From contig CALVTV010000165.1 of assembly GCA_944363005.1 (NCBI GenBank), positions 1-14,628 on the forward strand: a stretch of 14,628 bases of DNA. Direction: 5' to 3'. The notes under the pieces are model-generated. The model saw nothing but the letters and a program-made list of their open reading frames with translations. It ran no database searches and was not told where the DNA came from. Source of the DNA: an uncultured Clostridia bacterium (GTDB lineage Bacteria > Bacillota > Clostridia > Christensenellales > Aristaeellaceae). The translations under genes and the position numbers were made by a program. The stretch's first letter is position 1. Every line of letters starts with the position of its first letter. Positions 6,763 through 14,421 of the stretch are shown piece after piece.

Positions 6763-6781
6763 CCGCTGCAAGGAGAGCCCC

Positions 6782-7450
6782 ATGTTTTCATCCTTTCTTT
6801 CGTTCATCCACCAGGAAAAGAAAAAAATAGAGGGCATGCGCCGCGCCGATGCGGCCCGATACCTCTTTGATTACTATAAGCTTCCCGCCCTCGCGCTGCT
6901 TTGCGCCCTCCTGCTGATCGTCTATTTCACCGCCGTGCTGCTCAGGCCGAAGGTTGAACCGGATTTGCAGGTTCTGTTTGTCAATTGTTACGACAGCGTT
7001 TCGGCTAATTCGGACTTTGCCAAGTCGTTTGAGGATCATCTGGCGCAGTCCGGCACGCCGCTTCAATTTCAGTTCGACGCCAATGTGTTTTTCAACCTCG
7101 AAAAGTCGTCGGATTATGCTTCGGCCTATTTTCAAAAGACGATTGCGCAGCTGGAGGGCGGGACGGCGGATGCCATCGTATGCAGCCGGGAAAACCTGCT
7201 GGGGATCGCTTCCGGCGGTCGTGTGATGGATCTGTCTCAGGCGTACTTTGAGCGCTACGCGGACAGACTGATCCTGCTGACCACGCAGGAAGGCGAAACC
7301 GTGCCCGTGGGCATTGACCTGACGGGCTGCGCGGTCTTTGAGCAACTCGGTTTTTATCCCGAAGGCGCCTGCCTTGGCATCAGCGCCTACACGGAAAAAA
7401 TTGAATCCGTTCTCGTATTCCTTGACTTTCTGTTTCAAATAGAGAAATAA
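6782..7450 (+). CDS. Single-pass membrane protein of unknown function with extracytoplasmic domain
   Basis: I do not recognise a named family with a known function. The 222-residue product has a charged cytoplasmic N-terminus (about 1-30, ending RYLFDYYKLP), one transmembrane helix (about 35-55) and a domain of about 165 residues that should face outward. Part of this domain resembles pieces of solute-binding proteins: a VLFVNCYDS strand, TADAIVCSRENLLGIASGG followed by RVMDLSQAYF, and GISAYTEKIESVLVFLDFLF, which is like the C-lobe helices of family 1 binding proteins. It is about half the length of a real binding protein. Clostridial genomes carry similar uncharacterised small proteins with an N-terminal YYK-plus-helix signature, as far as I recall. 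The start has AAGGAG 6 nt upstream; the longer open frame upstream runs through the hairpin and lacks a ribosome site. Its place between importer and alpha-galactosidase suggests an accessory role in uptake or sensing (inference). Confidence 0.8.
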   Translation: MFSSFLSFIHQEKKKIEGMRRADAARYLFDYYKLPALALLCALLLIVYFTAVLLRPKVEPDLQVLFVNCYDSVSANSDFAKSFEDHLAQSGTPLQFQFDANVFFNLEKSSDYASAYFQKTIAQLEGGTADAIVCSRENLLGIASGGRVMDLSQAYFERYADRLILLTTQEGETVPVGIDLTGCAVFEQLGFYPEGACLGISAYTEKIESVLVFLDFLFQIEK

Positions 7451-7451
7451 T
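7422..7451 (+). promoter_or_regulatory. Weak candidate internal promoter before the alpha-galactosidase gene
   Basis: TTGACT (7422-7427) and AATAAT (7446-7451), each five of six consensus positions, are 18 nt apart in an AT-rich patch at the end of the membrane-protein gene. The predicted start near 7458 would leave a leader of only about 13 nt, with the AGAGG ribosome site at its very end, which counts against it. Confidence 0.25.
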
Positions 7452-7470
7452 AAGAGCAGAGGTGTTCACC

Positions 7471-9678
7471 ATGAAAGCCATTTCCTTTGACGAAAAGACA
7501 CGCGTCTTCTCCCTTCGCACGAACAACAGCGTCTATCAAATGCAGGTTCGGGATTACAACACGCTGATCCACCTGTATTACGGCGCAGACGTGGGCGACT
7601 GCGAGGTGGATTACCGCATTGTGATGCTCGACCGCGGCTTCTCGGGCAACCCCTACGAAGCGGGCGATGACCGCACGTTTTCCCTGGACGTGTTGCCCCA
7701 GGAGTATTCGGGCTATGGCAACGGGGATTACCGGATCAACGCCATGGAATGCGAACACGAGGACGGCAGCGACGCCATCGCCCTGCGCTACCTCCGCCAT
7801 GAAATCAAACCGGGCAAGTATGCGCTTGAGGGCCTGCCCGCCATGTTCGCCAGGGAGGCGGACGAGGCCACGACGCTGGATATCACGCTTGCGGACGCCG
7901 CATCCGGCCTGCAGGTGCATCTGCTCTACGGCGTATTCCCGAAGCTTGACGTGATTACGCGCGCCGTTCGCGTACTGAACGCGGGCGAAAAGGTCGTCAA
8001 AATCAAGCGCGCGATGTCCATGGCGATGGATTTCCCGAACATGCACATGGACATGATCCACTTCTACGGCCGTCACGCCATGGAGCGCCAGATGGAACGC
8101 ATGCCGCTGCATCACGGCGTCGCACTCGTAGAGAGCAAGCGCGGCACATCCAGCCACCAGCATAACCCGTTTGTCATCCTCTGTGACCACAACGCCTCGG
8201 AGCGTTCCGGCTCCTGCTACGGCTTTGCGCTCGCCTACAGCGGCAACTTCCGTTGTGAGGTAGAGGTCGATCAGATCGACCAAACGCGCCTTGTGATGGG
8301 CATTCACCCCTATCACTTCACCTTCGGCCTGCGCCCCGGCGAGACGTTTGAAACGCCCGAGGTCATCATGGCCTACAGCGAACACGGCCTCGGCGGCCTG
8401 TCCCGGCTCTATCACGACGCCTACCGCAGCAACCTGATCCGCAGCCGCTATGTCACCTCCCCGCGCCCCATTCTGGTCAACAACTGGGAGGCCACGTATT
8501 TCCAGTTCGACGACGAAAAGCTCTTCTCCATCGCCAAGGAAGCCAAAGACCTGGGTCTGGACATGTTTGTGCTGGATGACGGCTGGTTTGGCAAGCGCGA
8601 TACCGATTGCTCCGGCCTGGGCGACTGGACGGTCAACGAGCAAAAACTCTCCGGTGGCCTCAAGCGCCTGGTGGACCGCGTCCACGGTCTTGGGCTCAAG
8701 TTCGGCCTGTGGGTCGAGCCGGAGATGGTTTCCGAAGACTCCGAGCTCTACCGTCAGCATCCCGACTGGGTGCTCCGCGTTCCGGGACGGCTCATGAGCC
8801 GCAGCCGCTACCAGCTCAACCTGGACATCACGCGCAAGGAAGTGCGCGACCATGTGATGGATCAGATTTGCGGCATCATCGAGGAATGCGGCATCGATTA
8901 CATCAAATGGGACATGAACCGCAGCGTGGACAACGTCTACTCCGCCGCGCTTTCCGCAGACCGCCAGGGCGAGGTGTTCCACCGCTATGTGCTGGGCGTG
9001 TACGAAATGATGGAGCGCCTGGTCACGCAGTTCCCCAACCTCCTCTTTGAAAACTGCTCCGGCGGCGGCGGGCGCTTCGACGCGGGCATGCTCTACTACT
9101 CCCCGCAAATCTGGTGCAGCGACAACACCGACGCCCGCGACCGGTTGACCATCCAGTACGGCACCTCCTTCGGCTATCCCATCAGCACCATGGGCGCGCA
9201 CGTGAGCGCCTGCCCCAACCATCAGACGGGCTGCACCACACCGTTTGAGACGCGGGCTGTCGTGGCCAGTGCCGGCACGTTCGGTTTTGAGCTGGACCTC
9301 ACGCGCATGACGGCGGAGGAAAAAGCGCAGGCACGCGAGCAGATTCGCCGTTACCGCGAAATCGAACCGCTGGTGCTCTGCGGCGACTACTATCGACTGA
9401 CCGGGCCGTATGAGAAGAAGAATTATATCGTCTGGCAGTTCGTCTCCAAGGACAAGCGCGAAACCGCCGTATGCGGCGTCATGCTCCATGGCGAAGCCAA
9501 CCCGCACATCCACCTGATCGATCTGGACGGTCTCCTGCCGCAGGCGCGCTATCAGGATCTGGATTCCGGGCGGGTGTACAGCGGTGCGGCGCTGATGAAA
9601 GCGGGCCTGCCCCTTCCCATCGCGCGCGGCGATTGCCAGCCGATTCTGTTCCGATTTAAAAGGGTGGATGGAGAATGA
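7471..9678 (+). CDS. aga: Alpha-galactosidase, glycoside hydrolase family 36
   Basis: The 735-residue enzyme matches the length of GH36 group I alpha-galactosidases (about 730). It has an N-terminal beta-sandwich, then a catalytic TIM barrel beginning near NNWEATYFQFD (Trp339). Key residues visible are Asp369-Asp370 in LDDGWFG, the nucleophile Asp481 in KWDMNR and the acid/base Asp551 in CSDNTDARDRL. The 70-residue gap between the last two equals that in the characterised Geobacillus enzymes (D478/D548), with a constant offset of three. It hydrolyses terminal alpha-1,6-galactose from melibiose, raffinose and stachyose. There is no signal peptide, so it works in the cytoplasm on imported sugars; raffinose would give galactose plus sucrose. 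The ATG is preferred over the in-frame GTG at 7462 because AGAGG lies 8 nt before it. Its last bases overlap the next start codon (ATGA). Confidence 0.96.
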   Translation: MKAISFDEKTRVFSLRTNNSVYQMQVRDYNTLIHLYYGADVGDCEVDYRIVMLDRGFSGNPYEAGDDRTFSLDVLPQEYSGYGNGDYRINAMECEHEDGSDAIALRYLRHEIKPGKYALEGLPAMFAREADEATTLDITLADAASGLQVHLLYGVFPKLDVITRAVRVLNAGEKVVKIKRAMSMAMDFPNMHMDMIHFYGRHAMERQMERMPLHHGVALVESKRGTSSHQHNPFVILCDHNASERSGSCYGFALAYSGNFRCEVEVDQIDQTRLVMGIHPYHFTFGLRPGETFETPEVIMAYSEHGLGGLSRLYHDAYRSNLIRSRYVTSPRPILVNNWEATYFQFDDEKLFSIAKEAKDLGLDMFVLDDGWFGKRDTDCSGLGDWTVNEQKLSGGLKRLVDRVHGLGLKFGLWVEPEMVSEDSELYRQHPDWVLRVPGRLMSRSRYQLNLDITRKEVRDHVMDQICGIIEECGIDYIKWDMNRSVDNVYSAALSADRQGEVFHRYVLGVYEMMERLVTQFPNLLFENCSGGGGRFDAGMLYYSPQIWCSDNTDARDRLTIQYGTSFGYPISTMGAHVSACPNHQTGCTTPFETRAVVASAGTFGFELDLTRMTAEEKAQAREQIRRYREIEPLVLCGDYYRLTGPYEKKNYIVWQFVSKDKRETAVCGVMLHGEANPHIHLIDLDGLLPQARYQDLDSGRVYSGAALMKAGLPLPIARGDCQPILFRFKRVDGE

Positions 9679-10598
9679 AGCGAGTCGGATTTACGGAGAG
9701 CGTCAACTATTCCTGCCTGGAGGATCTGCGCAGCACCAACCCCTTCCGGCGCCTGGCCATGCTCTGCCTGGATTACTGCGGCATCGAAGCGTGCAAGCCC
9801 GGGTACGCCTTCGGCCCATACGTTCGCGAGGACTACGTCATTCACTTTGTCCTCTCCGGACGCGGGAAGTATCGCGTGGAAGGCCGCGAAGAGCTGAGCC
9901 TTTCCGCCGGCAACTTGTTTCTGATTTCCCCCGGCGTGCGCACCTGGTATCAAGCCGACGTCAAGGAGCCATGGTCCTACGCCTGGGTTGGGTTCAACGG
10001 CTACAGGGCTCAGGAGTTCGTGCATAAAATCGGTTTTTCCGATAAGAAGCTCGTTCTGCGCCTGGAGCATTTGGATGAAGCGGTCGACTGCATTCGGCGG
10101 ATGCTCGACGCCAGAGCACTCACGGACGTCAATGAACTGACGCGCATCAGCGAGCTGTACAAGCTGTTCAGTATTCTGGTGCGCGAACGCCCCGAACGGC
10201 GCGACACACAGCAGGGCGACTACGCCAGCCGTCAGTATGTCCACTGTGCGGTCAATTACATGAGCGCAAACTACGCCAATCGCCTGCAAATCGACGATAT
10301 CGCCAATACGCTCGGCATCAGCCGCGGCTATCTGACCAGCTGCTTCAAAAAACACATGGACATCTCTCCCCAGGAGTTTCTCATTCGCCTGCGGATGGAA
10401 AAAGCCGCGTATCTGCTCAGCCATACGACCGATCCCATCGGGCAAATCAGCGATCAGGTGGGCTACAGCGACCAGCTCTCCTTCTCCAAGGCATTCAAAC
10501 AGCACTATCAGATGAGCCCCAAAGCGTACCGAGAAAGCGACGTTCATCTCGAAGTGGTCTCCAAAAAAGGCGACTATGTCGGGGATGATCCGCTGTAA
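9675..10598 (+). CDS. AraC-family transcriptional regulator, MsmR/RafR-like
   Basis: The 307-residue protein has the layout of sugar-responsive AraC activators. The N-terminal cupin domain (about 40-115: GPYVREDYVIHFVLSGRGKY, then SAGNLFLISPGV) should bind the inducer. The C-terminal DNA-binding domain has two helix-turn-helix units: IDDIANTLGISRGYLTSCFKK (about 206-226), and IGQISDQVGYSDQLSFSKAFK (255-275) followed by SPKAYR. MsmR and RafR of streptococci activate melibiose/raffinose operons in response to alpha-galactosides, and the location inside this operon argues for the same role. The most likely target is the promoter before the binding-protein gene, which has a weak -35 box. The ATG overlaps the alpha-galactosidase stop (ATGA), implying translational coupling and autoregulation with the operon. 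A weak AGGGTGG precedes it. Confidence 0.92.
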   Translation: MKRVGFTESVNYSCLEDLRSTNPFRRLAMLCLDYCGIEACKPGYAFGPYVREDYVIHFVLSGRGKYRVEGREELSLSAGNLFLISPGVRTWYQADVKEPWSYAWVGFNGYRAQEFVHKIGFSDKKLVLRLEHLDEAVDCIRRMLDARALTDVNELTRISELYKLFSILVRERPERRDTQQGDYASRQYVHCAVNYMSANYANRLQIDDIANTLGISRGYLTSCFKKHMDISPQEFLIRLRMEKAAYLLSHTTDPIGQISDQVGYSDQLSFSKAFKQHYQMSPKAYRESDVHLEVVSKKGDYVGDDPL

Positions 10599-10617
10599 AC
10601 ACCAGGAGGATACGGAT

Positions 10618-12444
10618 ATGGATACCATTTTGAACGCCCGTTTCAGCCGCCATAAGGATGAACTGAGCTGGCTGTTTATGGAGTTGTATGACGACCGCGC
10701 AGCGCTTGAAACGCTGATGCAGCGCATGAAGCAGGCTTTTGCGGAGCGCAGCGCGGATCTTCGCGCGCTGGATGCCCGAAGGGAGTCCGAGCCGGACTGG
10801 TACCGCAAGGGCAATATGCTGGGCGTGACGATGTACACCGAGCTGTTTGCGGGCAACCTGCGCGGCTTGCTTGACAAGCTCCCCTATTTGCAGGAGCAGG
10901 GGATCACCTATCTGCACCTGATGCCCCTGCTCAAAATGCCCCATCCCCACAACGACGGCGGCTATGCGGTCGAGGATTTCACGACGGTCGATCCATCGTT
11001 GGGCAGCAATGCGGATCTGTGTGCGTTGACCGCCGCTCTGCGTCAGGCGGGAATCAGCCTGTGCCTGGACGTGGTGATGAACCACACGGCCGATTCCCAC
11101 GACTGGGCCATGCGCGCGAAGGCCGGCGACCCCTACTACCAGCAATTCTATCACTGTTTTGATGACCGCTCCGTCCCCGACGCCTACGAGCTGACGATGC
11201 CGCAGGTGTTTCCCAACACCGCGCCGGGCAACTTCACCTGGTGCGAAGCGATGCACAAGTGGGTACTGACCACCTTCCACCCCTATCAGTGGGACCTGAA
11301 TTACCGCAACCCGGCCGTGTTCATCGAAATGATGGACAGCGTACTCAAGTTGGCCAACATGGGCGTAGAAGTGCTGCGCATCGATGCCGTTCCCTACATC
11401 TGGAAGGAGCTGGGGACCACCTGCCGCAATCTGCGTCAGGTGCACACCATCGTGCGCATGATGCGCATGATTCTGGAAATCGTCTGCCCTGCGGTCATTC
11501 TCAAGGGCGAAGTCGTCATGGCTCCGCGCGAACTCGCCGCCTATTTCGGAACGCCGGAAAAACCGGAATGCCACATGCTTTACAACGTCTCGGCCATGGT
11601 CAATCTCTGGAGCGCATTGGCCTCGCGGGATACGCGGTTGCTCAAGGCGCAAATCGACAGCCTCAACGCGCTCGACGGGCACTGCTGGTTTGTCAACTAT
11701 TTGCGCTGCCATGACGATATCGGCTGGGGACTGGACGAGGACGAGGAGCGGAGGCTGGGCATCGATCCCTTCCGCCACAAGGAATACCTCTATCACTTCT
11801 ACGAGGGCCAATTCCCCGGCAGTTGGGCCAAAGGCGAGCTTTACAACTACGACCCGGCGACGGGCGATGCGCGCTCTTGCGGCACAACCGCCAGCCTCTG
11901 CGGCCTGGAACAGGCGCTTGAAGCAGGCGACCCGGTAGCTTACGACATGGCGCTGGCGCGCGACCTGTTGATGCATAACGCCATGTCGTTCCTTCGCGGC
12001 TTCCCGATGCTCTCCAGCGGCGATGAAATCGGCCAGCTGAACGGATGGGACTACCACGAGGACCCGGAGCGCAACGACGACAGCCGGAATCTGCATCGCA
12101 GCCGTTTCGATTGGGACAAAGCCGCGCTTCGCAACCGGAAGGATACGCTGCCCTACGCCATCCAGCAAGGGCTGAAGCAAATCAGGGCCCTGCGTAACCA
12201 TCCCTGCTTCCGTTCGGAAGCCTGGGTCACGACCTGGGAGACGCAAAACCCCGCCGTCCTGGCCATCGTACGCAAGCAGGGCGAGGCCCAGATTTGCGGC
12301 CTGTTCAATTTCAGCGAATACGACCAGCGCGTGCAGTTGACCGATGCACTGGGCGTGCATTTGCCGCGCACGCTCACGCTTTCCCCCTATGAGGCAAAGA
12401 TTTTGGAAAAGACGCCCGATACAGCGAAGGAGGGCAACGCATGA
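10618..12444 (+). CDS. Amylosucrase-like sucrose-active enzyme (glycoside hydrolase family 13, subfamily 4)
   Basis: The 608-residue protein aligns by eye over its length with Neisseria polysaccharea amylosucrase (about 630 residues): an N-terminal helical domain, DWYRKGNMLGVTMYTELFAG, then the GH13 barrel. Conserved residues are Asp113 and Tyr116 in NDGGYAVEDF, His156 in MNHT, Phe220, Arg254 and nucleophile Asp256 in VLRIDAV, acid/base Glu298 in LKGEVV, His365-Asp366 in CHDDIGW, and Arg490 in DDSRNLHR. These correspond to NpAS D144, Y147, H187, F250, R284, D286, E328, H392-D393 and R509; D113/R490 would be the salt bridge making it sucrose-specific. Expected reactions are transfer of glucose from sucrose to alpha-1,4-glucan, or sucrose hydrolysis, with release of fructose; sequence alone does not decide which. 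No signal peptide, so cytoplasmic. AGGAGG sits 8 nt before the ATG. It overlaps the fructokinase gene by ATGA, fitting fructose as the product. Confidence 0.9.
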   Translation: MDTILNARFSRHKDELSWLFMELYDDRAALETLMQRMKQAFAERSADLRALDARRESEPDWYRKGNMLGVTMYTELFAGNLRGLLDKLPYLQEQGITYLHLMPLLKMPHPHNDGGYAVEDFTTVDPSLGSNADLCALTAALRQAGISLCLDVVMNHTADSHDWAMRAKAGDPYYQQFYHCFDDRSVPDAYELTMPQVFPNTAPGNFTWCEAMHKWVLTTFHPYQWDLNYRNPAVFIEMMDSVLKLANMGVEVLRIDAVPYIWKELGTTCRNLRQVHTIVRMMRMILEIVCPAVILKGEVVMAPRELAAYFGTPEKPECHMLYNVSAMVNLWSALASRDTRLLKAQIDSLNALDGHCWFVNYLRCHDDIGWGLDEDEERRLGIDPFRHKEYLYHFYEGQFPGSWAKGELYNYDPATGDARSCGTTASLCGLEQALEAGDPVAYDMALARDLLMHNAMSFLRGFPMLSSGDEIGQLNGWDYHEDPERNDDSRNLHRSRFDWDKAALRNRKDTLPYAIQQGLKQIRALRNHPCFRSEAWVTTWETQNPAVLAIVRKQGEAQICGLFNFSEYDQRVQLTDALGVHLPRTLTLSPYEAKILEKTPDTAKEGNA

Positions 12445-13412
12445 AGACCTTTGACGTCATCGCGCTGGGCGAACTGCTCATCGACTTTACGCAGAACGGC
12501 CGCAGCGAACAGGGCAACTTCCTCTTTGAAGCCAATCCCGGCGGCGCTCCCGGCAACGTGCTGGCCATGCTGGGTCGCCTGAACCGCCGCACAGCGTTCA
12601 TCGGCAAGGTCGGCAAGGACCACTTTGGAGCGCTGCTTCGCGACGCGCTGGAAGAACAGCACATCGACACCTCGGCGCTTTGTACCGACCCGAACGTACC
12701 CACCACGCTGGCCTTTGTCCATAAGCTGGAGAACGGCGACCGGGATTTCTCCTTTTACCGCACGCCGGGCGCGGACATGATGCTTTCACCGCAAGACGTT
12801 CCGGAGTCCATGCTCCGCGACACGCGCCTTTTCCACTTCGGAACGCTCTCCATGACGGACGAGCCCGTGCGCAGCGCTACCATGCGCGCGGTGGAGACAG
12901 CCAAAGCGTGCGGCGCGCTGATTTCCTTTGATCCGAACCTTCGTCCTCCGCTGTGGAAAAGCGAAGCGCAGGCGCGCGAGGCTTTTGAGTACGGCATGCG
13001 GCACTGTGATGTGCTCAAAATATCCGACAATGAAATCGAGTGGTTCACCGGGTGCTCGGATATGGATGCCGGTATTGCGCAAATCGCCGGCCGGTTTGGC
13101 ATTCCCCTCATCCTCGCTTCGCTGGGCGCACAGGGCAGCCGCGCGTATCGGGGTGCATTGCGCGTGGAAGTGCCCGCCTTCCTCAACCCGAACACCACGG
13201 ACACCACTGGCGCAGGCGATACCTTCTGCGCCTGCTGCCTGAACGCTGTGCTTGAATGCGGGATTGCACAGCTCGATGAATCCCACCTTGCTCAAATGCT
13301 TCGTTTTGCCAACGCGGCGGCTTCCCTGGTCACCACGCGCAAAGGCGCACTGCGCGTCATGCCAAGCCGAGAAGAAGTCGAAGCTTTCCTGACAAGCCGC
13401 ACCCCTTGCTGA
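12441..13412 (+). CDS. scrK: Fructokinase, PfkB (ribokinase) family
   Basis: The 323-residue cytoplasmic kinase opens DVIALGELLIDF and has PfkB signature 1 (GGAPGNVLAMLGRL, about 34-47), FIGKVGKDHFG, SFDPNLRPPLW (typical of bacterial fructokinases) and signature 2 with TTGAGDTF, where Asp260 is the catalytic base. It transfers phosphate from ATP to C6 of free fructose, giving fructose 6-phosphate for glycolysis. The start codon overlaps the stop of the amylosucrase-like gene (ATGA), tying it to the fructose released from sucrose, much like ScrK in sucrose operons. AAGGAGGG lies 5-6 nt upstream. It differs clearly from the other PfkB kinase in the window, which has 1-phosphofructokinase-type motifs. 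Confidence 0.9.
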   Translation: MKTFDVIALGELLIDFTQNGRSEQGNFLFEANPGGAPGNVLAMLGRLNRRTAFIGKVGKDHFGALLRDALEEQHIDTSALCTDPNVPTTLAFVHKLENGDRDFSFYRTPGADMMLSPQDVPESMLRDTRLFHFGTLSMTDEPVRSATMRAVETAKACGALISFDPNLRPPLWKSEAQAREAFEYGMRHCDVLKISDNEIEWFTGCSDMDAGIAQIAGRFGIPLILASLGAQGSRAYRGALRVEVPAFLNPNTTDTTGAGDTFCACCLNAVLECGIAQLDESHLAQMLRFANAAASLVTTRKGALRVMPSREEVEAFLTSRTPC

Positions 13413-13457
13413 TCTCTATTTTCTCCTGTTAGAAAGAACGAAAGGGAGGAAACCGCC

Positions 13458-14108
13458 ATGCGATTCTTTTCCAATGACAGCCTGTTTGGCCGTATCTTTG
13501 GCACGCTGGGCGATATCATCACGGTCAACCTGCTCTTTCTGGTATGCAGTTTGCCGTTGGTGACCATCGGCGCCTCGTGGACAGCGGCCTGTTATACGCT
13601 CATTCACAAGCGCTGCATGGCGGACGCCTCCATCGTCCAGCCGTTTTTCGCATCCTTTCGGGCAAACTTGAAACAGAGCACGCTCGTTTGGTTGGGCATG
13701 CTGGTCATCGGATGGATTCTGCTCACGGATATCCGAATCTTTGCGCCCAATGGCCCTTATCCGGTTCTGCCGGTCTATATTCTGTTCCTGTTGCTGGCCT
13801 GTATTGGCGCGTTCACCGCACTGTTTCTCTTCCCCGTCATCGCCTGTTTTGAGAATTCACTGAAGAAGCTCATCGTCCAGGCATTCCTTTTCGCCTGTGG
13901 AAAGCCGCATGTGGCTGTTCTGATGTTGTTCATCGCTGCCGTGCCCGTCATGCTCTCGCTTTCCAGCGCCGTTGTCTTCTGGGCCGTGTTGATCCTGTGG
14001 GTTTTCCTGGGATTTGGCGCCATCGCTTGGCTGCACAGCCTCTTGCTCACCAGCGTATTTCGCCCGTATCTATCTCCAATCGAAGACATGGAATCGCAGG
14101 ACGCCTGA
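13458..14108 (+). CDS. DUF624 (YesL-family) membrane protein
   Basis: The 216-residue protein has about five transmembrane segments (roughly 18-46, 74-92, 103-130, 152-175, 178-198). It also has the DUF624 N-terminal signature: FGTLGDIITVNLLFLVCSLP followed by LVTIGASWTAACYTL. DUF624/YesL proteins are found almost only in Firmicutes, usually next to CUT1 sugar importers and glycoside hydrolases; their role is unknown, and an importer accessory function is a guess from location. An AAAGGGAGG ribosome site stands before the ATG. It follows the fructokinase gene by 45 nt without an intervening terminator and is the last gene of the operon, ending 31 nt before a rho-independent terminator. Confidence 0.88.
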   Translation: MRFFSNDSLFGRIFGTLGDIITVNLLFLVCSLPLVTIGASWTAACYTLIHKRCMADASIVQPFFASFRANLKQSTLVWLGMLVIGWILLTDIRIFAPNGPYPVLPVYILFLLLACIGAFTALFLFPVIACFENSLKKLIVQAFLFACGKPHVAVLMLFIAAVPVMLSLSSAVVFWAVLILWVFLGFGAIAWLHSLLLTSVFRPYLSPIEDMESQDA

Positions 14109-14139
14109 GCTTCTCTTCCTCACGATGCTTGTGACTTTG

Positions 14140-14161
14140 CCGCCCTTATGGGCGGTTTTTT
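14140..14161 (+). terminator. Rho-independent terminator at the end of the alpha-galactoside operon
   Basis: CCGCCC (14140-14145) and GGGCGG (14150-14155) form a 6-bp GC stem with a TTAT loop, followed by six T residues. This is the clearest terminator in the window and marks the 3' end of the nine-gene transcript. Confidence 0.9.
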
Positions 14162-14392
14162 CATTTGCTCGCCTTCTTAAACCGATCATGCAGGCAACGC
14201 TGTTTTGCGTGTTATGATAGAGAGGGAAATACAGGTACAGCATCCATATCGCAGGCTCAGGATTGCAAAACCGTTCTCTTAATTGACAATTCCCGTTTTT
14301 TTGAAGACAAAAAAGAAATCCGAACCGATCCCATCGGGATTTAGTTTGGATTTCTCACTCATGGTCAGACTGTCTGAAAAGATGTGAAATCC
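14162..14392. other. Gene-free stretch between operon terminator and insertion sequence
   Basis: No open frame with a start and ribosome site was recognised here, and the stretch is more AT-rich than the rest of the window. It holds a TATGAT -10-like box (14213-14218) without a convincing -35, a TTGACA box (14283-14288) without a good -10, a long hairpin (described separately), and a 13-nt palindrome with arms TCAGAC (14365-14370) and GTCTGA (14372-14377). It may be the upstream region of a gene displaced beyond the insertion sequence. Confidence 0.5.
14314..14355. repeat. Long imperfect hairpin in the intergenic region
   Basis: The arms 14314-14332 and 14336-14355 pair over about 18 positions around a 3-nt ATC loop, with one mismatch, one bulged A and two G-U pairs. 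The outer part is AGAAATCC with GGATTTCT and the inner part is GATCCC with GGGATT. An A-run precedes it and no T-run follows on the plus strand. Read on the minus strand, TTTTTTG follows the stem, so it could act as a terminator for transcription coming leftward from the insertion sequence. Confidence 0.6.
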
Positions 14393-14421
14393 GTAACCGC
14401 TCAATAATCCCGCGGTACAGA

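Noticed and set aside
4918..6837. A 639-codon open frame on the minus strand opposite the permease genes
   Set aside because: Its translation is a His/Asp/Glu/Arg-rich low-complexity string with no family motifs, opposite two clear permeases. It is a by-product of strong third-position GC bias.
7435..9513. A 692-codon open frame on the minus strand opposite the alpha-galactosidase gene
   Set aside because: Same cause: antisense to an unmistakable GH36 gene, with no recognisable domain and no convincing ribosome site.
10495..12360. A 621-codon minus-strand open frame opposite the GH13_4 gene
   Set aside because: Antisense shadow. The plus strand has a complete set of catalytic residues, and the minus product has none of any family.
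14204..14260. A promoter and gene start around TATGAT and AGAGAGGG in the right-hand gap
   Set aside because: No matching -35 box and no open frame of meaningful length follows before the insertion sequence.
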